From: Paraburkholderia heleia NBRC 101817 | GTDB lineage: Bacteria; Pseudomonadota; Gammaproteobacteria; Burkholderiales; Burkholderiaceae | Assembly: GCF_000739775.1 (NCBI RefSeq) | Contig: NZ_BBJH01000005.1 | Coordinates: 1 to 64,000, forward strand | Direction of reading: 5' to 3' | Length of the DNA stretch: 64,000 nt | Shown: piece by piece, positions 41,782 through 52,363 of the stretch | Position numbering within the stretch: position 1 is the first letter of the stretch | How the letters are laid out: each line of letters opens with the position of its first letter | Made by a program: the position numbers and the translations under genes | The notes under the pieces: generated by a model | Databases searched by the model: none | Seen by the model: the letters and a program-made list of their open reading frames with translations, nothing else | What the model was told of the DNA's origin: nothing

Positions 41782-42207
41782 GTGAACATTGGTGAAGCGG
41801 CACGTGAATCGGGCGTGACGGCAAAAATGATTCGGTACTACGAAAGCGTCGGGCTGCTGGCGCCCAAAGGGCGCACGGAGTCCGGCTACCGTGTTTATGG
41901 CGCCCAGGAGGTGCATTCGCTGCGCTTCATCCGTCAGGCGCGCCGGCTTGGCTTTCTGGTGGACGACATCCGGCGCCTGCTGGCGCTCTGGCACGACCGC
42001 TCCCGCGCGAGCGCCGAGGTCAAGTCGATCGCGCTCGAGCATGTCGCCGAACTCGACCAGCGCATCGCCGAACTGTCCCGGATGCGCGACACGCTCGCCC
42101 ACCTGGCCTCGCACTGCCAGGGCAACGACCGGCCCGACTGCCCGATCATCGAGCGGCTTGCCGAGGCCGCCACGGCAGACTGCCACGAACCCGGTCACGC
42201 GCACTGA
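41782..42207 (+). CDS. cueR: CueR-like MerR-family copper regulator
   Basis: A 141-aa MerR-family activator. The N-terminal winged helix reads NIGEAARESGVTAKMIRYYESVGLL; a dimerisation helix follows. The C-terminal metal loop HCQGNDRPDCPII has two cysteines eight apart, and SAEVK keeps the serine of the monovalent-metal class, both as in E. coli CueR. The GTG at 41782 follows GGGAGA; the longer upstream frame would run through the operator and is rejected. Confidence 0.92.
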   Translation: MNIGEAARESGVTAKMIRYYESVGLLAPKGRTESGYRVYGAQEVHSLRFIRQARRLGFLVDDIRRLLALWHDRSRASAEVKSIALEHVAELDQRIAELSRMRDTLAHLASHCQGNDRPDCPIIERLAEAATADCHEPGHAH

Positions 42208-42359
42208 ACGCAGGTGCAACCGCGGCGGGCAAATTGACGCAACCGCATTGGGTATCTGCATCATATCGGTGCAAATTGGCATGCTCGTCGCCGAGTGCCT
42301 GCCAAGTCGCTGGAAAATGTGTCGATAAAACATGATGTTGCCGATTCGTGTTCCGAGAT

Positions 42360-42376
42360 CATTCCAGAATGGAATG
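42360..42376. promoter_or_regulatory. Dyad upstream of the DUF3563 gene
   Basis: CATTCCAGAATGGAATG is a perfect dyad with 7-bp arms and a 3-bp centre, 129 bp upstream of the small gene. It may be an operator; the regulator is unknown. Confidence 0.4.
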
Positions 42377-42419
42377 CACAGTATTCGGGCAATTCACTAG
42401 CAAAGTTCGGTGCAATCGC

Positions 42420-42458
42420 TACAATACGGGTTATCCCTGATGAGGGTTATCCCTGATG
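42420..42458 (+). repeat. Duplicated 15-bp element with -10-like TACAAT
   Basis: GGGTTATCCCTGATG occurs twice (42428-42442, 42444-42458), one base apart, directly after TACAAT (42420-42425). It would lie at the start of the DUF3563 transcript. Confidence 0.6.
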
Positions 42459-42504
42459 CGAATCCACCGGGGATCGCCGAACCGAATCCTTGGAGCACAC
42501 CATC

Positions 42505-42654
42505 ATGTTTGCATTCCTTCTTGAAAAGCTGAGCAACTGGTTTGAAACTGCTGAACGTCGCCGCCGCGAAGCGTATCTCGCATCGTCGGCCGATATCGTG
42601 CAACTCGAGCAGCGCCTTCGTTCGATCGAAACGAACGGCTACAACTCGCTCTAA
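42505..42654 (+). CDS. DUF3563 family small protein
   Basis: A 49-aa protein beginning MFAFLLEKLSNWFETAERRR and ending in NGYNSL. It matches the DUF3563 family of very small, conserved Burkholderiales proteins as I recall it. It has an amphipathic N-terminal helix and a charged second helix (DIVQLEQRLRSIET). TTGGAG lies 12-15 bp upstream of the ATG. A perfect terminator follows the stop, so it is a monocistronic gene. Function unknown; several family copies often occur per genome. Confidence 0.88.
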   Translation: MFAFLLEKLSNWFETAERRRREAYLASSADIVQLEQRLRSIETNGYNSL

Positions 42655-42697
42655 GCCAGTTTCAGCCGGGTTCAGTCCGGTTGGAGCAGCACGACTC

Positions 42698-42720
42698 AAG
42701 CCCCGCATTGGCGGGGCTTT
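42698..42720 (+). terminator. Terminator of the DUF3563 gene
   Basis: Perfect 9-bp stem AAGCCCCGC / GCGGGGCTT with an ATTG loop and a short T-run, 44 bp after the stop. Confidence 0.8.
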
Positions 42721-42836
42721 GTCATTTCTGCACCGCCGATGGAACCGAGTCTGAGCCTTCCCACCGGGGTAAGGTAAAGTCTTTTTTGCGACAAGCCGTC
42801 ATAGCAATGGTGTCGTTTTCTCTCCGGGGGCCGTTC

Positions 42837-43220
42837 ATGGTGCAAGACCGCATTTCCCACCGCACGTCCGTGTTGCCTCGCCGCGCGTTGCGTCGCTCTT
42901 CTCTTGCGCGTGCGGGCCTGATCGTCGTCGTCATGGCCTGCGCCAGCGCCGGCGTGCATGCCGGGCAGCCGCTCATTCTGGATACGCAAAGAGGGATCAG
43001 CGACGGCCAATCGGGGATGGTGCTGCAAAACGCGCCGCTCTCGCACGAACCCATGGTTCAGGCGGCGCAACCGGCGGGTCTCGCGCCGGATTCGTCGCAG
43101 CCTTACGTCGTCGCACCCTACGTGGAAGTACGGCCGGGCGGTGGGCGGCCGACACCGCCGCCGCGCCCCCCCCATCGCCCGACGCCGCCGCTTCCCCAGC
43201 CGCTGCCGTCCGGGCAGTGA
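42837..43220 (+). CDS. Proline-rich exported small protein
   Basis: I do not recognise this 127-aa protein. A basic n-region (HRTSVLPRRALRRSSLARAG) is followed by a hydrophobic core LIVVVMACASAG and a likely signal-peptidase site after VHA (about residue 42). The mature part is ~85 residues and ends in a tail of Pro/Gly/Arg (PGGGRPTPPPRPPHRPTPP type). ATG 42837 follows a G-rich stretch; ATG 42807 is an alternative. It is convergent with rlmJ. Confidence 0.6.
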   Translation: MVQDRISHRTSVLPRRALRRSSLARAGLIVVVMACASAGVHAGQPLILDTQRGISDGQSGMVLQNAPLSHEPMVQAAQPAGLAPDSSQPYVVAPYVEVRPGGGRPTPPPRPPHRPTPPLPQPLPSGQ

Positions 43221-43249
43221 CGCCGCTCTTGCGAAGTTGAGTGCGCGGC

Positions 43250-44095
43250 TCAGTCGCCGCGCGACTCGATCCTGAATTGCGCGCCGGCGTCCTGACCGAG
43301 CGTTTTCACGAGCCACGGCAGCGCCTCTTTCATCGCCGCTTCGAGCGTGTAGGGCGGGTTCAGGATGAACATGCCGCTGCCGTAGAGGCCGAAGCCGTCT
43401 TCGGGCGGGTTGCTCACCGAAAGCGAGAGGTGCAGCCAGTTCTTGTTCTGCAGGCGCTTGAGTTGTTCCGGAAAGCGCTGCGATTCGGGCCGCGTGACCT
43501 GCGGATACCAGACCGCATAGGTGCCGTTCGCGAACCGCTTGAGACTCTCCTCGACGCACGCAATCGTGCGCGCGTAGTCGCGCTTGTCCTCGAAAGACGG
43601 GTCGATCAGCACGAGCGCCCGGCGCGGTGGCGGGGGCAGGAGCGCCTTGATGCCGTCGAAGCCGTCGCCTGCGTAGATCATCACGCGGCGGCCTGCGTCG
43701 TGGAAGCGGTGGCGCAGCACGTCGATTTCGGTGCTGTGCAATTCGAAGAGCCGCATGCGGTCCTGTTCGCGCATGAGGCGCCACGCGAGATAGGGGGAGC
43801 CGGGGTAGAAACGCAGTTCGCCGTCGGGGTTCAGCGCCGCCACTTCATCGACGTAGTCCGCCAGCACCGCGGGCAAGTCATTGCGGCCCCACAGCTTGCC
43901 GATGCCCGTGTCGAACTCGGCGTTCTTCGTCGCGTAGCCTTCGCGCAATGCATAGGCGCCGGCGCCCGCGTGGGTGTCGATGTACCAGTACGCCTTGTCC
44001 TTCTTGCCGAGGTAATGCAGCAGTTGCACGACGACGGCGTGTTTCAGGACATCGGCATGATTGCCGGCGTGGAAGGCGTGACGGTAGCTCAGCAT
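43250..44095 (-). CDS. rlmJ: 23S rRNA (adenine-2030-N6)-methyltransferase
   Basis: A 281-aa enzyme that methylates A2030 of 23S rRNA. Signatures are MLSYRHAFHAGNHADVLKH at the N-terminus, YIDTHAGAGAY (SAM motif I), and the N6-adenine catalytic motif LIDPSFEDKRDY in the DPPF position, which here reads DPSF. Length agrees with E. coli RlmJ (280). The frame is open to 44308 but the family start is ATG 44095. Confidence 0.95.
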   Translation of the reverse strand: MLSYRHAFHAGNHADVLKHAVVVQLLHYLGKKDKAYWYIDTHAGAGAYALREGYATKNAEFDTGIGKLWGRNDLPAVLADYVDEVAALNPDGELRFYPGSPYLAWRLMREQDRMRLFELHSTEIDVLRHRFHDAGRRVMIYAGDGFDGIKALLPPPPRRALVLIDPSFEDKRDYARTIACVEESLKRFANGTYAVWYPQVTRPESQRFPEQLKRLQNKNWLHLSLSVSNPPEDGFGLYGSGMFILNPPYTLEAAMKEALPWLVKTLGQDAGAQFRIESRGD

Positions 44096-44210
44096 GATGG
44101 ACGGGACACGAGGTCCGGTGAAAACGGGAAAGACGGCAGCGGCGGCACGATGACGGCGCCGCCCGCGAGGCCGCGTATTGTACGCCACCGCAATACGTGA
44201 TCCGCAGTAC

Positions 44211-44242
44211 GCCGCCGCAGTGAGCCGCCGCAGTGAGCCGCC
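44211..44242. repeat. 13-bp tandem repeat upstream of rlmJ
   Basis: GCCGCCGCAGTGA occurs at 44211-44223 and 44224-44236, then GCCGCC. It lies in the gap between two minus-strand genes, 116 bp before the rlmJ start. Confidence 0.6.
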
Positions 44243-44318
44243 CGGCCGGTTACGCCCGCGCGCGTGAGCCCGCTCCGCGGTTTCGGGCGCGCCGCGCCTT
44301 CCGGGCATGCGCTCTACG

Positions 44319-45290
44319 TCAGTCGTAAGCGTCGCCGACGATCGCCTCGATCTGCGCCTTGATGTCCGGCGTGATCTTTTCCGCCACGTCGCGCGCCTTC
44401 ATGTTTTCGCCGATCTGCTCGATGCGCGAGGCGCCGGTGATGACCGTGCTTACGCGCGGATTCTTCAGGATCCACGCGAGCGCCAGTTGCCCCACCGAAC
44501 AGTCGAGTTGTTTCGCGAACTCGGCGAGCTTGCCGACAATCGCGTTCTTGTCGGGGTCGGTGACGTTCTTGCGCAGCCAGTCGTAGCCCTGCAGTTCCGC
44601 GCGGCTGCCCGACGGCACGCCGCCGCGGTATTTGCCGGTGAGCAGGCCCGAGGCGAGCGGGCTCCAGGTGGTGAGGCCGAGGCCGATGTCCTCATAGAGC
44701 CGACGGTATTCGTCTTCCACTCGCGTGCGGTGGAACAGGTTGTACTGCGGCTGCTCCATGACCGGCTTGTGCAGGTGATGGCGCTCCGCGATTTCCCACG
44801 CCGCGCGGATTTCGTCGGCGCTCCACTCCGAGGTGCCCCAGTAGAGCGCCTTGCCGCGCGTGATCATGTCGCTCATCGCCCAGACGGTTTCCTCGACCGG
44901 CGTGTTCGGGTCGGGGCGATGGCAGAACACGAGATCGACGTAATCGAGCTGCAGCCGCTCGAGCGAGCCGTCGATGGCGTTCATGAGGTACTTGCGGTTG
45001 AGCGTGTGGTACTGATTGGGCGCTTCGTTCAAGCCCCAGTAGAACTTGGTCGAGACCACATAGCTCACGCGGGGCCACGCGAGTTCCTTGAGCGCCTGGC
45101 CCATGAGCGCTTCCGACTTGCCGCCGGCGTAGGCCTCGGCGTTGTCGAAGAAGTTGATGCCCGCGTCGCGCGCCGCTGCGAGCGATTCGCGCGCGAGCCT
45201 GGCGTCGACCTGGTTGCCGTAGGTAACCCACGAGCCGATGGACAGTTCGCTTACCTGCAGGCCTGAGCGGCCCAGTCGCCGATAGTTCAT
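44319..45290 (-). CDS. Aldo/keto reductase (AKR6-like)
   Basis: A 323-aa TIM-barrel NADPH oxidoreductase resembling potassium-channel beta-subunit/YghZ-type AKRs. The catalytic tetrad is visible: Asp and Tyr in [15 protein letters not shown], Lys in STKFYWG and His in VFCHRPDP. The cofactor segment [17 protein letters not shown] is near the C-terminus. ATG 45290 has AAGGAGG at the right distance, so the longer frame to 45494 is not used. The substrate is unknown; small aldehydes are likely. Confidence 0.92.
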   Translation of the reverse strand: MNYRRLGRSGLQVSELSIGSWVTYGNQVDARLARESLAAARDAGINFFDNAEAYAGGKSEALMGQALKELAWPRVSYVVSTKFYWGLNEAPNQYHTLNRKYLMNAIDGSLERLQLDYVDLVFCHRPDPNTPVEETVWAMSDMITRGKALYWGTSEWSADEIRAAWEIAERHHLHKPVMEQPQYNLFHRTRVEDEYRRLYEDIGLGLTTWSPLASGLLTGKYRGGVPSGSRAELQGYDWLRKNVTDPDKNAIVGKLAEFAKQLDCSVGQLALAWILKNPRVSTVITGASRIEQIGENMKARDVAEKITPDIKAQIEAIVGDAYD

Positions 45291-45561
45291 GAACGCCTCC
45301 TTGTGAGCCGCTAAAGCTAGCACGACTTGGCCATTGCTGCTGAACGGGCTTGCGGTGGCCGGCTTCACGCGTCGCGCCTTGCAGTGCGGCGAAAATTTCG
45401 TTTGCCTGTCGTGCTCGATGCTTCGACGCGGCGCCTTCATGCACAATAGCCTGGTTGGCCGCGACGCAACATCCGGCCGGATGGCATAAGCCATTCGTCA
45501 GGTTTGACGGCGCGCGCTCCGAGGTTTCATCCTGTCCCGTTCACTCACCTGGAGGTGCCCG

Positions 45562-46365
45562 ATGTCGTCTCTCTCCCTGAACACGAAGCTCGATGGCAAG
45601 GTCGCAGTCGTCACCGGCGCGGCCAGCGGCATTGGCAAGCAGATCGCCCTCACGCTCGCGCAAGCGGGCGCCGCGGTCGCCATCGCCGACCTGAACCAGA
45701 GCGGCGCGGACGCCGTGGCCGAAGAGATCAAGGGCGCAGGCGGCAAGGCCATCGGCGTCGCCATGGACGTCACCAGCGAAGAGGCCGTGAATCGGGGCAT
45801 CGACCGCGTCGCGGCCGAGCTCGGCCCGGTCGACATCCTCATCTCGAACGCCGGCATCCAGATCGTGAACCCGATCGAGAACTACGCGTTCTCCGACTGG
45901 AAGAAGATGCAGGCCATCCACGTGGACGGCGCGTTCCTCACCACCAAGGCGGTGCTCAAGCACATGTACAAGGACGACCGCGGCGGCGTCGTGATCTACA
46001 TGGGTTCGGTGCACTCGCACGAGGCGTCGCCGCTGAAGTCGGCCTATGTCGCGGCCAAGCACGCGCTGCTCGGCCTCGCGCGCGTGCTCGCCAAGGAAGG
46101 CGGCAAGCATAACGTGCGCTCGCATGTGGTGTGTCCGGGCTTCGTGCGCACGCCGCTCGTGGAAAAGCAGATTCCCGAGCAGGCAAAGGAACTCGGTATC
46201 TCCGAGGAAGAAGTGGTCAAGCGCGTGATGCTGGGCGGCACAGTGGACGGCATTTTCACGACCGTCGAGGACGTCGCGCAAACCGTGCTGTTCCTCTCGG
46301 CATTCCCGAGCGCTGCATTCACGGGCCAGTCCTTCGTGGTGAGCCACGGCTGGTTCATGCAATAA
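45562..46365 (+). CDS. bdhA: 3-hydroxybutyrate dehydrogenase
   Basis: A 267-aa SDR that interconverts 3-hydroxybutyrate and acetoacetate, a step of polyhydroxybutyrate breakdown. The NAD motif is [13 protein letters not shown], with ISNAGIQ. Catalytic Ser149, Tyr162 and Lys166 lie in [20 protein letters not shown]. The segment [23 protein letters not shown] and the end VSHGWFMQ are typical of bacterial BDH. The CTGGAGG ribosome site precedes the ATG. A patatin-like lipase gene follows after 29 bp. Confidence 0.93.
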   Translation: MSSLSLNTKLDGKVAVVTGAASGIGKQIALTLAQAGAAVAIADLNQSGADAVAEEIKGAGGKAIGVAMDVTSEEAVNRGIDRVAAELGPVDILISNAGIQIVNPIENYAFSDWKKMQAIHVDGAFLTTKAVLKHMYKDDRGGVVIYMGSVHSHEASPLKSAYVAAKHALLGLARVLAKEGGKHNVRSHVVCPGFVRTPLVEKQIPEQAKELGISEEEVVKRVMLGGTVDGIFTTVEDVAQTVLFLSAFPSAAFTGQSFVVSHGWFMQ

Positions 46366-46394
46366 CGCGGGCATCGGGCGGAGGAGGCGCAGCA

Positions 46395-47648
46395 ATGGCG
46401 CAACGCAAGAAGGGGCAAGTCCAGTCGAGCGTGGTCGACGACGAGGTTGGCGCGCATATCGGTCACGCATCGCAGCCGCGTGTTTCGCAGTGCGGCGCGC
46501 AGGCCAAAGAGTGGGAAACCATCGCGCTCACGCTGCAGGGGGGCGGTGCGCTCGGCGCGTATCAGGCGGGCGTGTACGAAGGTCTCGTCGAGGCCGGCAT
46601 CGCGCCCAACTGGATCGCGGGTATCTCGATCGGCGCGCTCAATACCGCCATCATCGCGGGCAATGCGCCCGAACATCGCGTGGCGCGGCTGCGCGAGTTC
46701 TGGGAGACGATCTGCCAGCCGGCCTTCAGCTTTCCGTTGCCGCCCTTCGTCGAGCATGCGCTTTTCAACGCGAACGCCGCCGTGCGCAAGACCTTCACGG
46801 CGATGCAGGCGGCAGGTGCGATCGTGGAAGGGCAGAAGGGCTTTTTCGTGCCGCGTTTTCCGCCGCCGCTGCCCAACGGATCGGGTTCACCCGAAACGGC
46901 CAGCTACTACGACACGAAGCCGCTCAAGGCCACGCTGGAACGCTTGTGCGACTTCGAGCGCATCAACTCGGGTGAAACGCGCGTGTCGGTGGGCGCGGTC
47001 AATGTGGGCAGCGGCAACTTCGTCTACTTCGACAACAAGACCACGACCTTGCGTCCCGAGCATTTCATCGCCTCGGGCGCGCTGCCGCCGGGCTTCGCTG
47101 CGGTGGAGATCGACGGCGAGTACTACTGGGACGGCGGCCTGATGTCGAACACGCCGCTCTATGAGGTGATCCAGACCACGCCGCGGCGCGACACGCTCAC
47201 GTTCCAGGTCGATCTCTGGAGCGCGCGCGGGCCGGTGCCCGACAACCTCATCGACGTGCAGGGGCGCGTGAAGGACATCCAGTATTCGAGCCGCACGCGC
47301 CTCGTGACCGATATCCTGCAGCGCTCGCAGCGTTACCGGCATGTGCTGCGCGAGGTGCTCGATCGCGTTGCGCCCGAGCATCGCAATGACCCGTGGGTCG
47401 CGCTGGCGGACGAGCTTTCGTGCTCCAGGAAGTACAACGTGATCCACCTCATCTACCGGCAGAAGGAATACGAGGGGCACTTCAAGGACTACCAGTTCGG
47501 CCTTTCGACCATGCACGAGCATTGGGCCAGCGGCTTGCAGGACATCCGCGCCTCGCTCGCACAGCCGGGCTGGCTCGACAAGCCGGAGAACGACTCGGGC
47601 TTCGTCACGCACGATATTCATCGTGATTCGCGAGGCCACGGCGGCTGA
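46395..47648 (+). CDS. Patatin-like phospholipase with DUF3734 domain
   Basis: A 417-aa protein. The patatin domain (about residues 40-250) has the oxyanion loop GGGALGAYQAG, the nucleophile elbow GISIGAL and the catalytic Asp in WDGGLMSNTP, so the Ser-Asp dyad is intact. The C-terminal ~130 residues fit DUF3734 (YSSRTRLVTDILQRSQRYRHVL, YNVIHLIYRQKEYEGHFKDYQFG). It is in an operon with bdhA (GGAGGAGG upstream). The pairing recurs in Burkholderiales, suggesting a role in PHB or storage-lipid turnover; this is inference. Confidence 0.88.
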   Translation: MAQRKKGQVQSSVVDDEVGAHIGHASQPRVSQCGAQAKEWETIALTLQGGGALGAYQAGVYEGLVEAGIAPNWIAGISIGALNTAIIAGNAPEHRVARLREFWETICQPAFSFPLPPFVEHALFNANAAVRKTFTAMQAAGAIVEGQKGFFVPRFPPPLPNGSGSPETASYYDTKPLKATLERLCDFERINSGETRVSVGAVNVGSGNFVYFDNKTTTLRPEHFIASGALPPGFAAVEIDGEYYWDGGLMSNTPLYEVIQTTPRRDTLTFQVDLWSARGPVPDNLIDVQGRVKDIQYSSRTRLVTDILQRSQRYRHVLREVLDRVAPEHRNDPWVALADELSCSRKYNVIHLIYRQKEYEGHFKDYQFGLSTMHEHWASGLQDIRASLAQPGWLDKPENDSGFVTHDIHRDSRGHGG

Positions 47649-47692
47649 CGCTTTGCGGCGAGTTTTCCGCTGCGTTCGCCAAAGCAAAGAAA

Positions 47693-47722
47693 AAGGCGTC
47701 CGTTCTTTCGAACGGGCGCCTT
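47693..47722. terminator. Terminator between the patatin gene and the aminotransferase gene
   Basis: Thirteen-pair stem (47693-47705 with 47710-47722, one G-U pair) and a TTTC loop, A-rich upstream and T-rich downstream. It is placed between converging genes. Confidence 0.75.
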
Positions 47723-47776
47723 GCTTGTTGCGCCGGCAAGCCGCTTCGCAGCGGCCTGTCTTGCTGGCGAACGACC

Positions 47777-48976
47777 TTACTTGAGCACCTGGGCGATCGC
47801 GCTCGCCACGACGTCGAGGTTGCGCGTGTTCAGCGCGGCCACGCAGATGCGGCCCGTGCTGACGGCATAGATGCCGAACTCTTCGCGCAGACGGTCGACT
47901 TGTGCAGCCGTCAGGCCCGAGTACGAGAACATCCCTCGCTGCACGTTGATGAAGTTGAAGTCGCGGTCCACGCCCGCGGCCGTGAGGCGCTCGACGAGGC
48001 CCGTGCGCATCGCGCGGATGCGGTTGCGCATTTCGCCGAGTTCCGCTTCCCACATGGCGCGCAGATCGGCCGAGCCGAGCACGGCTGCAACCACCGAGCC
48101 GCCGTGCGTCGGCGGATTCGAGTAGTTCGTGCGGATCACGCGCTTGAGCTGCGAGAGCACGCGCGCCGACTCTTCCTTGCTGGCGGTGAGGATCGACAGC
48201 GCGCCCACGCGCTCGCCGTACAGCGAGAACGACTTCGAGAACGACGACGAAACGAACACGTTGAGTTCCGAAGCGGCAAAGAGGCGCACGACTTCGCCGT
48301 CTTCCGCGATGCCGTCGCCGAAGCCTTGATAGGCGATGTCCAGGAACGGCACGAGGCTGCGCGCCTTCACGACTTCGATGACCTGCTTCCACTGGTCGAT
48401 CGTGAGGTCCACGCCGGTCGGGTTGTGGCAGCACGCATGCAGCACGACGATGGTGCCGGCGGCGTAGCCGTTCAGTGCGGAGAGCATGCCTTCGAAGTTC
48501 ACGCCGTTGGTCTGCGCGTCGTAGTACGGATACGCGACGACTTCAAAGCCCGCGCTTTCGAACAGGGCGCGATGGTTTTCCCAGCTCGGGTCGCTGATCG
48601 CGACCTTGGCGTTCGGGTTCACGCGCTTGAGGAAGTCGGCGCCGATCTTGAGCGCGCCCGTGCCGCCCAGCGCCTGCGCCGTGACGACGCGGCCTGCGGC
48701 GATCAGCGGCGAGTCGTTGCCGAGCAGCAGCTTTTGCACCGCGGCGTCATAGGCGGCAAGACCTTCGATCGGCAGGTAGCCGCGCGGCAGACCGGCTTCC
48801 ACGCGGGCCTTTTCTGCCTCGCGCACGGCGCGCAGCAGCGGAATCTTGCCTTCTTCGTTCGTGTACACGCCCACGCCGAGATTCACCTTGGTCGCGCGCG
48901 CATCGGCGTTATAGGCTTCGTTCAGACCCAGGATCGGGTCGCGGGGGGCGAGTTCGACAGCGGAAAAGAGGGACAT
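47777..48976 (-). CDS. tyrB: Aromatic / aspartate aminotransferase (class I)
   Basis: A 399-aa PLP enzyme. Lys248 in SSSFSKSFSLYGERVG binds the cofactor; HNPTGVDLTIDQW and the YQGFGDG loop bind PLP and its phosphate. The start MSLFSAVELAPRDPILGLNEAY and RTNYSNPPTHGG are those of TyrB/AspC-type enzymes. It would transaminate aromatic amino acids and aspartate. Exact specificity cannot be read from sequence alone. ATG 48976 is the family start; the frame extends to 49024. Confidence 0.92.
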   Translation of the reverse strand: MSLFSAVELAPRDPILGLNEAYNADARATKVNLGVGVYTNEEGKIPLLRAVREAEKARVEAGLPRGYLPIEGLAAYDAAVQKLLLGNDSPLIAAGRVVTAQALGGTGALKIGADFLKRVNPNAKVAISDPSWENHRALFESAGFEVVAYPYYDAQTNGVNFEGMLSALNGYAAGTIVVLHACCHNPTGVDLTIDQWKQVIEVVKARSLVPFLDIAYQGFGDGIAEDGEVVRLFAASELNVFVSSSFSKSFSLYGERVGALSILTASKEESARVLSQLKRVIRTNYSNPPTHGGSVVAAVLGSADLRAMWEAELGEMRNRIRAMRTGLVERLTAAGVDRDFNFINVQRGMFSYSGLTAAQVDRLREEFGIYAVSTGRICVAALNTRNLDVVASAIAQVLK

Positions 48977-49320
48977 GATCGTTCGGCAAAAGTGAAGGAA
49001 GATCGGTTGGGCCACATGCTGCACCGGCCACGGAACTCGCTATTGTAACGAATCCTCAAGCGGGATTTCCGCGGATTTGCCATTCTGCGCGCTGTTTTCA
49101 TGGCGATTTCCGGCACGATTGGCTGATTTCTGGCGCGTCGTTGCGCAGCGTTCACCGGCAGCCGGCCGTCGCCTGGGCGCGCAGCCCTTGCAGCGCCGGC
49201 CACCGCACCCCATCTGTCATCCAGACCCTCAGGTTCATCCAGACCCACCCAGGCTCGCCCCTCGGCAAGATGCGGCGAGACGCTAGAATAGTTGTTTGCT
49301 CCGCGCACAGGATGCCCCCC
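48977..49320. other. Divergent tyrB-uvrB intergenic region
   Basis: The 344 bp contains no convincing gene. It has two copies of CATCCAGACCC (49218-49228, 49236-49246) and a TAGAAT (49284-49289) that may be the uvrB -10. I find no CTGT-N8-ACAG SOS box here. Confidence 0.4.
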
Positions 49321-51402
<2,082 letters not shown>

Positions 51403-51410
51403 CACGCTTC

Positions 51411-51467
51411 GAGCAGGCTGTCCGTTCGCGCGGCCAGGGCGGCGTGGCCGCCGCTCTGCGCCTGCTC
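51411..51467 (+). other. Inverted repeat downstream of uvrB
   Basis: GAGCAGGC (51411-51418) pairs with GCCTGCTC (51460-51467), enclosing a second GC-rich stem. It follows the uvrB stop but lacks a T-run, so it may be a weak terminator or mRNA end. The rest of the 319-bp gap up to the Fur box shows nothing I can name. Confidence 0.4.
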
Positions 51468-51635
51468 TGACTCCAGCATTCCTTCGATTGCCTTTCCGGT
51501 CCTGGTCGCCTCCGAAACCGTGCCGTAAGCAACCCTAAGCCCGTGTTAACCAGGCGCTGCTAAAACCCTGTTCCGCTGAGGCTTTTCATGGTGCCGAAAT
51601 TGTCCCTCGTCTGCATCGGTGTTAAACTTCGCAAT

Positions 51636-51655
51636 TATTGAGAATTGTTCGCATT
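51636..51655 (+). promoter_or_regulatory. Fur box upstream of the ferrous-iron operon
   Basis: TATTGAGAATTGTTCGCATT resembles the betaproteobacterial Fur operator (GAGAAT/ATTCTC-type hexamers with a NCATT end). It lies 66 bp before the first gene of the ftr operon, so the operon is probably repressed by Fe-Fur. Confidence 0.7.
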
Positions 51656-51721
51656 AACTTTCTTATGTGCATGCGGCAGGCTCAGTGGGAAGTCACCCTC
51701 ATAAAAAAACCAGGAGTTTCG

Positions 51722-52270
51722 ATGCGGATTCACACTCTCTTGCGCGGCGCGGCTGTCATCGCGGCCGCCACGGCGGCCTTTGCCGCCAATGCAGCCGAAT
51801 ACCCGATTGGCAAGCAGGTCATCCAGGGCGGCATGGAAATCGGCGCGGTCTATCTGCAGCCGATCACGATGGAGCCCGAAGGCATGATGCGCAAGGCATC
51901 GGATTCCGACATTCACCTCGAATCGGATATCCACGCGGTCAAGAACAACCCGACGGGCTTCGCCGAAGGCGACTGGATGCCGTATCTGCAGGTTCACTAC
52001 GAACTCACGAAGCCGGGTTCGAGCTATGTACAAAAGGGCGACCTGATGCCGATGGTCGCGAACGACGGCCCGCACTACGGCGACAACGTCAAGCTGGCCG
52101 GTCCCGGCAAGTATCACCTCAAGCTGATCGTGGAAGCGCCGATGCAGACGGGCCACATGGCGTTCGGCCGTCACGTCGACAAGGAAACGGGCGTGGGTCC
52201 GTGGTTCAAGCCGATCACGCTGGAATACGATTTTCCGTTCGCGGGCATCGGCAAGAAGGGCGGCTACTAA
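51722..52270 (+). CDS. ftrA: Periplasmic iron-binding protein, P19/Tp34 family (FtrA-like)
   Basis: A 182-aa exported protein. The signal peptide is MRIHTLLRGAAVIAAATAAF up to ANAA (about residue 24). The mature part starts EYPIGKQVIQGGMEIGAVYLQPI and carries the P19 metal residues: Met in MEIGAVYL, Glu, and histidines in DIHLESDIHAVKNNP and TGHMAFGRHVD. P19 proteins bind Cu and Fe for FTR1-type permeases. CAGGAG precedes the ATG. It is first of four ftr genes. Confidence 0.92.
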   Translation: MRIHTLLRGAAVIAAATAAFAANAAEYPIGKQVIQGGMEIGAVYLQPITMEPEGMMRKASDSDIHLESDIHAVKNNPTGFAEGDWMPYLQVHYELTKPGSSYVQKGDLMPMVANDGPHYGDNVKLAGPGKYHLKLIVEAPMQTGHMAFGRHVDKETGVGPWFKPITLEYDFPFAGIGKKGGY

Positions 52271-52363
52271 GCCGTCGCCAGGTCGTCACCCGGCAGCTCG
52301 GGCGGCGGCGCGCATCTCGTGCAGCGCCGCCGCATGAATGGCAGCAAGGAGCAGGTAAAACCC

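Noticed and set aside
48977..49320. Expected SOS box before uvrB
   Set aside because: No CTGT-N8-ACAG palindrome was found in the region, so I do not claim LexA control of uvrB here.
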